Positions 27,788-37,829 of a stretch of 64,000 bases of DNA are shown piece by piece. The stretch lies in contig JBBDIT010000055.1 of assembly GCA_040880285.1 (NCBI GenBank), positions 62,001-126,000 of the forward strand, read 5' to 3'. Both the position numbers and the translations under genes were made by a program. Numbering within the stretch: the stretch's first letter is position 1; every line of letters begins with the position of its first letter. Below the pieces are notes generated by a model. It had not been told where the DNA came from. It ran no database searches and worked only from the letters and a program-made list of their open reading frames with translations. This DNA is from JANQJA01 sp040880285 (GTDB lineage Bacteria > Pseudomonadota > Gammaproteobacteria > Pseudomonadales > Azotimanducaceae).

Positions 27788-29332
27788 ATGCAACAACTGA
27801 ACCCTTCCGAAATTAGTGAGATCATCAAGCAACGTATCGAAAAGCTTGATGTCTCTTCAGAAGCGAGAAACGAGGGCACGATCGTCAGCGTATCGGACGG
27901 TATTGTTCGAATTCACGGGCTAGCCGATGTCCAGAACGGAGAGATGATTGAGTTCCCCGGCAACCTGTTCGGATTCGCGCTCAACCTCGAGCGCGACTCT
28001 GTGGGTGCAGTTGTCCTGGGCGACTACAAGTCGCTGAGGGAAGGTCAGACTGCAAAGTGTACCGGCCGTATTCTTGAAGTGCCGATTGGCCCGGAATTAC
28101 TTGGCCGAGTCGTTGACGCACTGGGTAATCCGATTGATGGCAAGGGTGCCATCAATGCCCGGCTGACAGATCCGGTTGAAAAAGTCGCGCCCGGCGTTAT
28201 TGCTCGCCAACACGTGGACCAGCCGGTGCAGACCGGTCTCAAGGCGATCGACTCCATGATCCCGGTGGGTCGTGGCCAGCGTGAGCTCATTATCGGAGAC
28301 CGCCAGATCGGTAAGACGGCAATTGCAATTGATACCATCATCAATCAACAGAAGTCCGGTATTAAATGTGTCTATGTCGCGATCGGGCAGAAGCTATCGT
28401 CTATCGCCAATGTGGTGCGGGTGCTGGAAGAACATGGCGCAATGGAGAACACGATTGTGGTCGCCGCCGGTGCCGCTGACCCTGCACCCATGCAGTACCT
28501 TGCCGCCTACTCAGGTTGCACCATGGGCGAATATTTTCGTGATCGTGGTGAAGACGCATTGATCATTTATGATGATCTGACCAAGCAGGCGTGGGCTTAT
28601 CGGCAGATTTCATTGTTGCTACGGCGGCCGCCTGGCCGGGAAGCCTATCCGGGCGACGTTTTCTACCTGCACTCGCGTTTGCTGGAGCGGGCGGCCCGGG
28701 TTAACACTGACTATGTCGAAAACTTCACCAAAGGTGAGGTCAAAGGCAAGACGGGTTCGCTGACGGCGTTACCAATTATTGAAACACAGGCTGGTGACGT
28801 CTCGGCGTTTGTACCGACCAACGTCATTTCCATTACTGATGGCCAGATCTTTCTCGAGACAGACAAATTCAACGCTGGCGAGCGACCCGCTATGAACCCG
28901 GGTATCTCCGTGTCCCGGGTCGGTGGTGACGCCCAGGTATCATTCATGAAGAAAATTTCAGGTGGTATCAAGCTTGCACTTGCCCAGTATCGTGAACTTG
29001 CGGCCTTCTCGCAGTTTGCGTCTGACCTGGATGAAGCCACTCGTCGCCAGCTAGAGCATGGCGAACGTGTTAACGAACTGATGAAGCAAAAGCAGTTTGC
29101 GCCGATGACGGTTGCTGAGATGGGTGTGTCGCTGTTTGCAGCTAATGAAGGTTTTCTGCAGGACATACCGGTCAACAAGGTGCTCGATTTCGAAGCAGCG
29201 TTGCTCAGCTATATGAATTCAGAACACGCAGACTTCATGGAAGCAGCGAATACTGAAGGCAAATACTCCGAAGAGATCGAAAACACCATGCGTGGTGCGA
29301 TCGAAACCTTCAAGTCGACGCAAACCTGGTAG
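27788..29332 (+). CDS. atpA: ATP synthase F1 subunit alpha
   Basis: A 514-residue nucleotide-binding (non-catalytic) subunit, essentially the E. coli length (513). P-loop GDRQIGKTA is near residue 170 and the arginine finger lies in the conserved PGISVSRVGG segment. AGGAACGG precedes the ATG. Confidence 0.98.
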   Translation: MQQLNPSEISEIIKQRIEKLDVSSEARNEGTIVSVSDGIVRIHGLADVQNGEMIEFPGNLFGFALNLERDSVGAVVLGDYKSLREGQTAKCTGRILEVPIGPELLGRVVDALGNPIDGKGAINARLTDPVEKVAPGVIARQHVDQPVQTGLKAIDSMIPVGRGQRELIIGDRQIGKTAIAIDTIINQQKSGIKCVYVAIGQKLSSIANVVRVLEEHGAMENTIVVAAGAADPAPMQYLAAYSGCTMGEYFRDRGEDALIIYDDLTKQAWAYRQISLLLRRPPGREAYPGDVFYLHSRLLERAARVNTDYVENFTKGEVKGKTGSLTALPIIETQAGDVSAFVPTNVISITDGQIFLETDKFNAGERPAMNPGISVSRVGGDAQVSFMKKISGGIKLALAQYRELAAFSQFASDLDEATRRQLEHGERVNELMKQKQFAPMTVAEMGVSLFAANEGFLQDIPVNKVLDFEAALLSYMNSEHADFMEAANTEGKYSEEIENTMRGAIETFKSTQTW

Positions 29333-29361
29333 GCAGCAGATAACAGGCTAACGAGAAGACT

Positions 29362-30222
29362 ATGGCGAATACCAAAGAACTTCGAACGCAGATCGGTAGT
29401 ATCAAAAATACGCAGAAGATCACGAGCGCGATGGAAATGGTGGCTGCGAGCAAAATGCGCAAGGCGCAGGATCGTATGGCACGTGGCCGCCCTTACTCGG
29501 ACCATATCCGGACGGTTATCGGTCATGTCGCGAATGCATCGCCAGAGTATCGACACAAGTTTATGGTTGAGCGTGACGTTAAACGTGTCGGTTACATCAT
29601 CGTTACTACTGACCGTGGCTTGTGTGGTGGACTCAACGTTAATCTGCTGAAGACGGCAGTCCGGCATATCCAGAAGTGGCGTGAAGAAGAAATTGAAGTT
29701 GAGCTTTGCCTGATTGGCAACAAGGGCGCGCAATTTTTCAAGAGTTATGGCGGTAATGTCGTTGCGGCCAGTAGCCACCAGAGTGAAGAACCGGCGATGA
29801 GCGATCTTATCGGTAGCATTAAGGTGATGCTGGATGCGTTCGAAGAGGGCCGGGTGGACAAGGTCTACCTTGCCAACAATGTCTTCGTTAATACCATGAC
29901 GCAACAGCCAACCATTACCCAGATGGTGCCCCTCGACCCGGAAGAGGATGAGGGCATGGCGCACCGTTGGGATTATATCTATGAGCCGGACGCACGCGAC
30001 CTGATAGAAGGTTTGATTACCCGTTTTATCGAGTCGCAGGTTTACCAGGCCGTGGTCGAGAACGTGGCCTGTGAACAGGCCGCCAAGATGATCGCGATGA
30101 AAAGCGCAACCGACAACGCCGGTGACCTGATCGATGAATTGTCACTCATCATGAATAATGTAAGACAAGCGGCCATTACGCAGGAGCTGGCGGAAATCGT
30201 CGGCGGCGCCGCTGCGGTGTAA
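29362..30222 (+). CDS. atpG: ATP synthase F1 subunit gamma
   Basis: A 286-residue central rotor shaft with N- and C-terminal coiled-coil helices (TKELRTQIGSIKNTQKIT; LIMNNVRQAAITQELAEIVGG) and the core DRGLCGGLN. The stop lies directly against an inverted-repeat element that separates it from atpD. Confidence 0.97.
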   Translation: MANTKELRTQIGSIKNTQKITSAMEMVAASKMRKAQDRMARGRPYSDHIRTVIGHVANASPEYRHKFMVERDVKRVGYIIVTTDRGLCGGLNVNLLKTAVRHIQKWREEEIEVELCLIGNKGAQFFKSYGGNVVAASSHQSEEPAMSDLIGSIKVMLDAFEEGRVDKVYLANNVFVNTMTQQPTITQMVPLDPEEDEGMAHRWDYIYEPDARDLIEGLITRFIESQVYQAVVENVACEQAAKMIAMKSATDNAGDLIDELSLIMNNVRQAAITQELAEIVGGAAAV

Positions 30223-30297
30223 TTGGGGTCAGAGTAAAAACTCTGGCCAAAGTTTGAGATTGAAGTAACCGGGTTTGGGTTTTTACTCTGACCCCAA
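30223..30297. mobile_element. 75-bp inverted-repeat (MITE/REP-like) element between atpG and atpD
   Basis: Perfect 19-bp inverted repeats, TTGGGGTCAGAGTAAAAAC at 30223-30241 and its complement at 30279-30297, enclose 37 bases that include a further CCAAA...TTTGG pair. It begins at the first base after the atpG stop and ends before the atpD ribosome site (GAGAGG). Similar GGGGTCAGAGTAAAA termini recur near REP-type transposases in proteobacterial genomes as I remember them; that link is recall rather than proof. In mRNA it would form a strong hairpin. Confidence 0.8.
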
Positions 30298-30313
30298 ATG
30301 AGAGGAAACCAAA

Positions 30314-31845
30314 ATGGGAAGCGGACGTATCGTACAGGTAATTGGTGCGGTCATTGATGTGGAGTTTCCGCGGGACGATGTCCCTCAGATCTACGATGCA
30401 CTTATGGTCGATGACAGGGGCCTGACACTCGAAGTGCAGCAACAACTGGGCGACGGCGTTGTAAGAACCATCGCTATGGGTAGCTCTGAAGGCGTAAGCC
30501 GCGGGCTTGGCGTATCGAATACCGGGAATCCTATTTCGGTGCCAGTCGGTGAAGAGACCCTGGGGCGCATTATGGATGTCCTGGGAGAGCCTATTGACGA
30601 GAAGGGCCCGATTGGCGAGAAGGAGCGTATGCCGATCCACCGCAAGCCGCCTTCCTATGCGGAACAGGCCGGCGGGCGTGACCTGCTGGAAACCGGTGTC
30701 AAGGTGATTGACCTGATTTGTCCATTCGCCAAGGGCGGTAAAGTCGGCCTGTTTGGTGGTGCCGGCGTCGGCAAGACCGTCACCATGCTGGAACTTATCA
30801 ACAATATTGCCAAGGAGCACGCTGGCCTGTCTGTATTTGCCGGCGTCGGCGAGCGCACNNNNNNNNNNNNNNNNNNNNNNNNNNNNNNNNNNNNNNNNNN
30901 NNNNNNNNNNNNNNNNNNNNNNNNNNNNNNNNNNNNNNNNNNNNNNNNNNNNNNNNNNATATTGCCAAGGAGCACGCTGGCCTGTCTGTATTTGCCGGCG
31001 TCGGCGAGCGCACGCGGGAAGGCAACGACTTCTACCACGAGATGCAGGATGCCGGTGTACTCGATAAAATTTCGATGGTATTCGGGCAGATGAACGAGCC
31101 ACCTGGAAACCGCCTGCGAGTGGCGCTGTCTGGCCTGACCATGGCGGAGAAGTTCCGGGATGAAGGTCGTGATGTCCTTTTGTTCGTCGACAATATCTAT
31201 CGATATACGTTGGCGGGCACTGAAGTATCAGCGCTTCTGGGCCGTATGCCGTCGGCAGTTGGTTACCAGCCGACCCTGGCTGAAGAGATGGGTGTACTGC
31301 AGGAGCGAATTACCACTACCAAGGATGGCTCTATTACGTCTATCCAGGCAGTCTATGTGCCAGCCGATGACTTGACGGACCCGTCTCCTGCAACGACATT
31401 TGCGCACCTTGATTCAACGGTTACCTTGTCACGTGATATTGCTTCACTGGGCATTTACCCCGCGGTTGATCCACTTGACTCGACTTCCCGCCAGCTCGAT
31501 CCCCTGGTGGTAGGTGAAGAACATTACCAGGTCGCCCAGGGTGTCCAGGGCGTGCTCCAGCGCTACAAGGAATTGAAGGACATTATCGCGATCCTGGGTA
31601 TGGATGAGCTGTCGGAAGAGGATAAGCTCACGGTTTACCGGGCGCGGAAGGTCAGCCAGTTTTTCTCCCAGCCCATGCATGTCGCGGAAGTCTTTACTGG
31701 CCAGCCTGGGGTTTACGTCTCACTTGCCGACACGATTCGCAGCTTCAAAGGCATCCTGGATGGAGAATATGATGACTTGCCAGAAGCAGCATTCAGTATG
31801 GTTGGCAGCATCGAAGACGCCATTGAGAAAGCTAAAAAGCTTTAA
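30314..31845 (+). CDS. atpD: ATP synthase F1 subunit beta, split by a scaffold gap
   Basis: The catalytic F1 subunit, with Walker A GGAGVGKTV before the gap and the DELSEEDKL region near the C-terminus. The 100 N at 30859-30958 are artificial. The 55 bases before the gap (30804-30858) are identical to the 55 after it (30959-31013). Merging them gives 545 + 832 = 1377 bases, an intact in-frame 458-residue protein that reads GERTREGNDFYHEM across the join, the expected family sequence and length. The gene is intact, not a pseudogene. Confidence 0.97.
30859..30958. other. Assembly gap (100 N) with overlapping contig ends
   Basis: Exactly 100 N, flanked by an identical 55-base sequence on each side. 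The true gap length is minus 55 bases. Confidence 0.97.
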
Positions 31846-31857
31846 GGAGCAAATCCT

Positions 31858-32280
31858 ATGGCCCAGACGGTACATTGCAGCATTGTTAGTGCCGAGCACG
31901 AAATCTTTTCCGGTATGGTCGAAATGGTTGTTGCTACCGGCACAATGGGCGAGCTGGGTATCCTGCCAGGACATACAGCGCTCTTGTCTGGCGTCAAACC
32001 AGGTCCGGTTCGGTTGAAGCTCGAAGGTGGTGAAGAAGAAGTCTTCTTCGCCTCCGGCGGTTTTATCGAAGTACAACCGAACGCGATCACGATTCTGGCT
32101 GATACGGCGGTCCGTGCTGACGATATTGATGAAGCGGCAGCGGTCGAAGCGCAGCAGAAAGCGGAGCGTGAGCTGGCCGACAACAAGTCCGATATAGACT
32201 TTGCCAGAGTCAATTCAGACCTTGCCGAGCAGGCGGCCATGCTGCGCACAATTCGCAAGCACCGGGAGCAAAAGCGCTGA
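31858..32280 (+). CDS. atpC: ATP synthase F1 subunit epsilon
   Basis: A 140-residue protein: an N-terminal beta-barrel (VHCSIVSAEHEIFSG, LGILPGHTALL) and a C-terminal helical hairpin that can inhibit ATP hydrolysis. AAGGAG precedes the ATG by 8 bases. It is the last gene of the operon and is followed by a strong terminator. Confidence 0.97.
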   Translation: MAQTVHCSIVSAEHEIFSGMVEMVVATGTMGELGILPGHTALLSGVKPGPVRLKLEGGEEEVFFASGGFIEVQPNAITILADTAVRADDIDEAAAVEAQQKAERELADNKSDIDFARVNSDLAEQAAMLRTIRKHREQKR

Positions 32281-32305
32281 TTACAGGTGTCAGAAAAATG
32301 ACAAC

Positions 32306-32333
32306 AAAAGGGGGCGTCAGCCCCCTTTTTTTT
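32306..32333 (+). terminator. Rho-independent terminator of the atp operon
   Basis: Stem GGGGGC (32310-32315), loop GTCA, stem GCCCCC (32320-32325), followed by eight T. It lies 29 bases after atpC and before glmU. Confidence 0.95.
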
Positions 32334-32349
32334 GAAGTAAACTGAAGCG

Positions 32350-33735
32350 ATGCGGTCAAACCAGAAGATAGAAATTTGTATCCTCGCTGCCGGTCTCGGC
32401 AAACGGATGAAGTCGGACCAGCCAAAGGTGCTGCAGCCAATCGCCGGCGAGCCGATGCTCGAACACCTGCTGCGTTCGGCACGTGCCCTGGCGCCATTAA
32501 GGATTCACGTTGTTACCGGTAAGGGTGCAAGCCAGGTAGAAGCACTGTTTGCCGCGGCGGATATCAATTTCGTACACCAGGCGGAACAAAAGGGAACAGG
32601 GCACGCGGTCATGCAAGTTCTGCCGCACCTGGGTGAAGCGTCCAGATTATTGATTCTCCTGGGTGATGCGCCGCTCATCACGCCTCGGACCATGCAGCGT
32701 ATGGTGGACGCGGACTGTGACCTCGGCGTACTGACCGCTGAAGTCGCTGATCCGCACAACTATGGTCGGGTCATTCGCGGTAGTGGTGGCGAGCTGTTGC
32801 AAATTGTGGAAGAAAGGGACGCCGACGAACAGCAACAGCGGATAGGTGAGATCAATACCGGCGTCATGGTCACCGATAGCCAATCAGTCAAGCAGTGGCT
32901 GGATCGCATAGATACCAATAACGCACAACAGGAATATCTGTTGACAGACATCGTCGACCTCGCCGTCAAGGACGGTAAGCAAGTACAGGCAATCAAGGCA
33001 ATTGATGCAACGGAGGCATTGGGCGTGAACGACTTTGAACAATTGGCGACCCTCGAACGGGAGCACCAGCGGCGATTGGCGCGGGAACTGATGCGATCCG
33101 GCATCCATCTTATCGACCCGGCCCGCATCGACATACGTGGCAAGCTAACGGCGGGCGCCGGTTCACGCATCGATGTCAATTGTGTTTTTGAAGGGGAGTG
33201 TACGATTGGCAAGAATGTCATGATTGGTCCCAACTGCTGGATCAAGGACACGCTGATTGACGACAACGCGGTGATCAATCCGAACTCGGTGATTGAAGGC
33301 GCGGTCATTGGCTCGGACTGCAGTATCGGCCCCTTTGCCCGGCTCCGCCCCGGTGCCCGGCTGGAACGAGATGTGCATATTGGCAACTTCGTCGAGGTGA
33401 AGCAGAGTCGGATCGGCGAAGGCACCAAAGCGAGTCACCTTACCTATATCGGCGACGCCACCATCGGTGCCGGCGTCAATATTGGCGCCGGCACTATTAC
33501 CTGCAACTATGATGGCATTGACAAGCACGAGACGCACATCGGTGACAAGGTGTTTGTCGGATCCAATACGGCCCTGGTGGCACCCATCACCATCAGCGAT
33601 GGTGCCTGGATTGCGGCAGGTTCAACCATTACGCGAGATGTCGCGCCGGGTAATCTGGCCATCGCCCGTGGACGGCAACGTGATATCGAAGACTGGGCTG
33701 GCCCCCAGGCTGATGGCAAATCAGGGGAAAGCTGA
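32350..33735 (+). CDS. glmU: Bifunctional GlcNAc-1-P uridyltransferase / GlcN-1-P acetyltransferase GlmU
   Basis: A 461-residue enzyme making UDP-GlcNAc for peptidoglycan and LPS. The N-terminal pyrophosphorylase has LAAGLGKRMKS and LLGDAPLI. The C-terminal left-handed beta-helix of hexapeptide repeats includes GAGTITCNYDG. The stop overlaps the glmS start (TGATG). Confidence 0.98.
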   Translation: MRSNQKIEICILAAGLGKRMKSDQPKVLQPIAGEPMLEHLLRSARALAPLRIHVVTGKGASQVEALFAAADINFVHQAEQKGTGHAVMQVLPHLGEASRLLILLGDAPLITPRTMQRMVDADCDLGVLTAEVADPHNYGRVIRGSGGELLQIVEERDADEQQQRIGEINTGVMVTDSQSVKQWLDRIDTNNAQQEYLLTDIVDLAVKDGKQVQAIKAIDATEALGVNDFEQLATLEREHQRRLARELMRSGIHLIDPARIDIRGKLTAGAGSRIDVNCVFEGECTIGKNVMIGPNCWIKDTLIDDNAVINPNSVIEGAVIGSDCSIGPFARLRPGARLERDVHIGNFVEVKQSRIGEGTKASHLTYIGDATIGAGVNIGAGTITCNYDGIDKHETHIGDKVFVGSNTALVAPITISDGAWIAAGSTITRDVAPGNLAIARGRQRDIEDWAGPQADGKSGES

Positions 33736-35564
33736 TGTGTGGCATAGTCGGTGCAGTGGCCAGGCGCCAGGTCGCAGGGATCCTATTGGAAGGTTTGCAA
33801 CGACTTGAATACCGTGGATACGACTCTGCCGGTATGGTGGTCCTTGGCGATGGAGGTGGCATCCAGCGTTTGCGCCGGGCCGGTAAGGTGGCCGAACTCA
33901 AATCCGCTCATGCGGAAAACCCGCTTAGCGGGTGCCTCGGTATTGCCCATACCCGCTGGGCCACCCACGGCAAACCCAGTGAAGTTAATGCGCATCCGCA
34001 GGTTTCCAGTGATGTGGTCAGTGTCGTACATAACGGCATCATTGAAAACTTCGAATCCTTGCGTCAGCAGCTACAGGATAGCGGTTATGTTTTTGTGTCC
34101 GAAACGGACACAGAGGTGATCGCCCATCTGGTGCATCGGGAAGTTGCAAGTGCCGGTGACTTCCTGGAAGGAGTCAAACACGCCCTGGCCCAGTTGCATG
34201 GCGCCTACGCCGTGGCCTTTACGCACGGCGACTATCCGGATCGCATCGTTGCAGCCAGAGCCGGTAGTCCGTTGGTGGTGGGTCTTGGTATCGGTGAGAA
34301 CTTTATCGCCTCTGACACCCACGCGCTGCGCCCGGTCACCGACCGGTTCATTTACCTCGAAGAAGGTGAAGTGGTTGAAGTCAGCGCCTCAGAAATTTCG
34401 ATCTTTGGGGTCGACAGTGCATCCGTACGGAGTCGCACGGTCCGTCTGGATGAGCATCAGGATGCGGCGGACAAGGGCAATTACCGCCACTTCATGATGA
34501 AAGAGATTTACGAGCAACCAGCGACGGTTGCGGCAACACTCGAAGGCCGTGTCACCGACAAGCAGGTGTTGGAACACGCATTCGGCATTGGTGCTGATGC
34601 GATTTTTGCCAGGACCAAAGCAGTTCAAATAGTGGCTTGTGGTAGCAGTTTTTATACCGCCATGGTGGCGCGGTACTGGATTGAACAGTTTACCGGCATG
34701 CCCTGCCAGGTCGAGATTGCGAGCGAGTTTCGTTATCGCACGGTTGCCGTTCCGCCGGATACCCTATTTGTGACCATTTCCCAGTCTGGGGAAACTGCCG
34801 ACACCCTCGCTGCACTGCGAGATGCGACGAACCAGAACTACCTGGCGAGCCTTAGTCTTTGTAATGTGCCAAATAGCTCACTGGTACGCGAATCCGACCT
34901 GTGCCTGATGATTCAGGCGGGCCCTGAAATCTGTGTTGCGTCCACCAAGGCGTTTACGACGCAGCTGGCGGATCTATTATTGCTCACGGTGTCGCTGGCA
35001 AAGCACAATGGATTGACGTCGGTTCAGGAAGCAGAGATGGTCCGGGCACTCCGGCAGGCGCCGGATGCAATCGAGGCGGTTTTTGCCCTGGACCAGGAGA
35101 TCAAGCACCTTGCGGAACTGTTCGTGGATAAACACCATGCCCTCTTCCTTGGTCGCGGTGATCATTACCCCATCGCACTGGAAGGTGCGCTGAAATTGAA
35201 AGAGATTTCCTACATTCACGCCGAGGGCTATGCCGCCGGTGAATTGAAGCATGGGCCCCTGGCGCTGGTGGATGAGCATATGCCGGTGGTTGCCGTGGCG
35301 CCAAAGACCGAGCTTCTCGAGAAGATCAAATCAAACCTGCAGGAAGTGCGTGCCCGTGGCGGTCAGTTGATCGTTTTCAGTAGTGCGGAGGGATTCAAGG
35401 ACGAGCCAGGCACCACCATTGTGAAGATGCCAACTTGCCCGGACCTGATTTCACCGCTGGTTTACACGATACCGATGCAATTATTGGCGTATCATGTAGC
35501 GGTGATGAAAGGAACTGATGTTGACCAACCGAGGAACCTCGCGAAGTCCGTCACTGTGGAGTAG
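33735..35564 (+). CDS. glmS: Glutamine--fructose-6-phosphate aminotransferase
   Basis: A 609-residue enzyme producing glucosamine-6-phosphate. Cys2 of MCGIVG is the glutaminase nucleophile. Two SIS domains follow (SQSGETADTLAAL), and the C-terminus DQPRNLAKSVTVE is canonical. It is translationally coupled to glmU. No glmS ribozyme precedes it, and there is no room for one. Confidence 0.98.
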   Translation: MCGIVGAVARRQVAGILLEGLQRLEYRGYDSAGMVVLGDGGGIQRLRRAGKVAELKSAHAENPLSGCLGIAHTRWATHGKPSEVNAHPQVSSDVVSVVHNGIIENFESLRQQLQDSGYVFVSETDTEVIAHLVHREVASAGDFLEGVKHALAQLHGAYAVAFTHGDYPDRIVAARAGSPLVVGLGIGENFIASDTHALRPVTDRFIYLEEGEVVEVSASEISIFGVDSASVRSRTVRLDEHQDAADKGNYRHFMMKEIYEQPATVAATLEGRVTDKQVLEHAFGIGADAIFARTKAVQIVACGSSFYTAMVARYWIEQFTGMPCQVEIASEFRYRTVAVPPDTLFVTISQSGETADTLAALRDATNQNYLASLSLCNVPNSSLVRESDLCLMIQAGPEICVASTKAFTTQLADLLLLTVSLAKHNGLTSVQEAEMVRALRQAPDAIEAVFALDQEIKHLAELFVDKHHALFLGRGDHYPIALEGALKLKEISYIHAEGYAAGELKHGPLALVDEHMPVVAVAPKTELLEKIKSNLQEVRARGGQLIVFSSAEGFKDEPGTTIVKMPTCPDLISPLVYTIPMQLLAYHVAVMKGTDVDQPRNLAKSVTVE

Positions 35565-35567
35565 CCA

Positions 35568-37772
35568 GTGGACGTCTCGCATATACTCGACTCGCTGAAT
35601 GACGCCCAGCGCACGGCGGTTGCCGCGCCGCCTGGCAGCCTATTGGTGCTCGCGGGTGCCGGCAGTGGTAAAACCCGGGTCCTGACGCACCGTATTGCTT
35701 TTCTGATCCAGACCGAGGGAGTCTCTCCCTATTCCATTCTGGCGGTCACGTTTACCAATAAGGCTGCTTCCGAGATGCGTTCCCGAATCGAAACGCTCTT
35801 GTCGATGCCGCTACGTGGCATGTGGGTCGGTACCTTCCATGGCATCGCGCATCGATTGTTACGTACCCATTGGCAAGATGCGGAGTTGCCGCAAAATTTC
35901 CAGATACTCGATGCAGATGACCAACTGCGCCTGGTTAAACGGGTCATTACCACACTCAACCTTGATGAAAAGAAATGGCCAGCGCGCCAGGCTGTCTATT
36001 TTATTAACCAACACAAGGATGAGGGCCTGCGGCCACAACATATCGAAGACTACGGCGATCTCTATATCAAAACGCACCTGTCGATTTATCGAGCCTACGA
36101 AGATGCCTGCAAGCGTGGTGGCATGGTGGATTTTGCGGAGCTCCTGCTGCGGGCCCACGAACTGCTGCGTGACAATGAAGCCTTGCTTCGTCACTATCGT
36201 GAACGATTCAAATACTTGCTGGTGGATGAGTTCCAGGATACGAATACCATTCAGTACGCGTGGCTCCGGATACTGGCGGGCGATAATGACAACCTGATGG
36301 TGGTGGGCGACGATGACCAGTCTATTTACGGCTGGCGTGGGGCGAAGATAGAAAATATCCAGCGCTTTGGGCAGGATTTTCCCAATAGCCGCACCGTTCG
36401 CCTTGAACAGAATTACCGTTCCACCGGCGCGATCCTCAAGGCCGCCAATGGCCTTATTAGCCAGAACGCGGGTCGGTTGGGCAAAGAGCTCTGGACTGAC
36501 GCTGGCGACGGTGACGTCATTAACCTCTACGCTGCGTTTAACGAGATTGATGAGGCGCGCTACATTGTCTCCCGAATTGAAGACTGGGCAAAGCAAGGCA
36601 ATAACTATAAAGAGGCGGCCGTCCTGTATCGCTCCAATGCCCAGTCCCGGGTCCTGGAAGAAGCTTTGCTTCGTTCCCGTATTCCGTATCGAATCTACGG
36701 AGGCCAGCGCTTTTTTGAACGTGCCGAGATTCGTAACGTACTGGCCTATCTGCGCCTGATCAGCAACAGGGACTCCGATGCCGCATTTGAGCGAGTCGTC
36801 AACACGCCCAGCCGCGGTATCGGTGATAAAAGCCTCGATGACATTCGCCGGTTTGCGCGCGCCAACACAACTTCACTGTGGGCAGCGGCACAAACGTTAT
36901 CTCAATCACCGGATCTGGCAGGCCGTGCACGTAACGCCATCAGCGGTTTTGTCCAGTTGATCAACGAGATGGACCATGCGACGCCGGACGCTGATCTTGG
37001 CGAACTCGTAGAGACGGTGATCGAGATGAGTGGCCTTAGGCCCTACTACGAGAAAGAGAGAGGTGAAAGGGGCCAGGCGCGTCTCGAGAACCTGCAAGAA
37101 CTTATCACCGCGGCACGGACCTTTGATCCGGATAATCTCTTTACTTTCGACTCTACCTTGCAGGATCTACCGGAACCGGAAACGTTGCTGGATGAATTCC
37201 TCAATCATGCTGCCCTGGAAGCCGGTGAGGGTCAGGGTGAACCAAACCAGGATTGTGTGCAGTTGATGACCTTGCACAGCGCCAAAGGCCTTGAGTTTCC
37301 ACTGGTTTTCCTTGCCGGTATGGAGGAAGGACTCTTCCCCCATATGATGTCGTTGGAGGAGCCAGGGCGACTGGAAGAGGAACGCCGGCTCTGTTATGTC
37401 GGAATTACTCGCGCCATGAAGCAATTGTTTATGACCTATGCAGAGTCCCGTCGTATCAACGGGTCGGACACCTATAACCGCATGTCCAGGTTCGTGGCAG
37501 AGATTCCTGATGAACTGATTCAGGAAGTCCGGATTAAAGGCAGTGGTGCCCGCCCGGTGCTTGCTTCATCGAAACCGGCGAGAAGCAAGTTCGATGATGA
37601 AGTCGAAGGCACGAACCTGAGCCTGGGCCAACATGTCATGCATCCTAAATTTGGTGAAGGTGTGGTGCTCAACTATGAGGGGCAGGGCAAGCAAGCCCGT
37701 GTACAGGTAAACTTCAAGGATGAAGGCAGCAAATGGCTGATGATGGCTTACGCTAACCTGGAATCTTTATAG
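35568..37772 (+). CDS. uvrD: DNA helicase II UvrD
   Basis: A 734-residue superfamily 1 3'-5' helicase in nucleotide-excision and mismatch repair. It starts MDVSHILDSLNDAQR, as in UvrD, with Walker A AGAGSGKTR, DEFQDTN, GDDDQSIYGWRGA and the C-terminal Tudor-like segment (VMHPKFGEGVVLNYEG) that contacts RNA polymerase. The start is GTG, 3 bases after the glmS stop. Confidence 0.96.
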   Translation: MDVSHILDSLNDAQRTAVAAPPGSLLVLAGAGSGKTRVLTHRIAFLIQTEGVSPYSILAVTFTNKAASEMRSRIETLLSMPLRGMWVGTFHGIAHRLLRTHWQDAELPQNFQILDADDQLRLVKRVITTLNLDEKKWPARQAVYFINQHKDEGLRPQHIEDYGDLYIKTHLSIYRAYEDACKRGGMVDFAELLLRAHELLRDNEALLRHYRERFKYLLVDEFQDTNTIQYAWLRILAGDNDNLMVVGDDDQSIYGWRGAKIENIQRFGQDFPNSRTVRLEQNYRSTGAILKAANGLISQNAGRLGKELWTDAGDGDVINLYAAFNEIDEARYIVSRIEDWAKQGNNYKEAAVLYRSNAQSRVLEEALLRSRIPYRIYGGQRFFERAEIRNVLAYLRLISNRDSDAAFERVVNTPSRGIGDKSLDDIRRFARANTTSLWAAAQTLSQSPDLAGRARNAISGFVQLINEMDHATPDADLGELVETVIEMSGLRPYYEKERGERGQARLENLQELITAARTFDPDNLFTFDSTLQDLPEPETLLDEFLNHAALEAGEGQGEPNQDCVQLMTLHSAKGLEFPLVFLAGMEEGLFPHMMSLEEPGRLEEERRLCYVGITRAMKQLFMTYAESRRINGSDTYNRMSRFVAEIPDELIQEVRIKGSGARPVLASSKPARSKFDDEVEGTNLSLGQHVMHPKFGEGVVLNYEGQGKQARVQVNFKDEGSKWLMMAYANLESL

Positions 37773-37829
37773 GCACGCGCTATAGGCACGGGCCCTGACA
37801 ATACCAAAATAATCATTGGGAGAACGCAA

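Noticed and set aside
30314..31845. atpD as a disrupted or duplicated gene
   Set aside because: The break is only an N run with an unmerged 55-base overlap. Merging gives an intact in-frame gene of normal length.
33600..33735. glmS ribozyme before glmS
   Set aside because: glmS overlaps glmU, leaving no leader, and the ribozyme is typical of Gram-positives.
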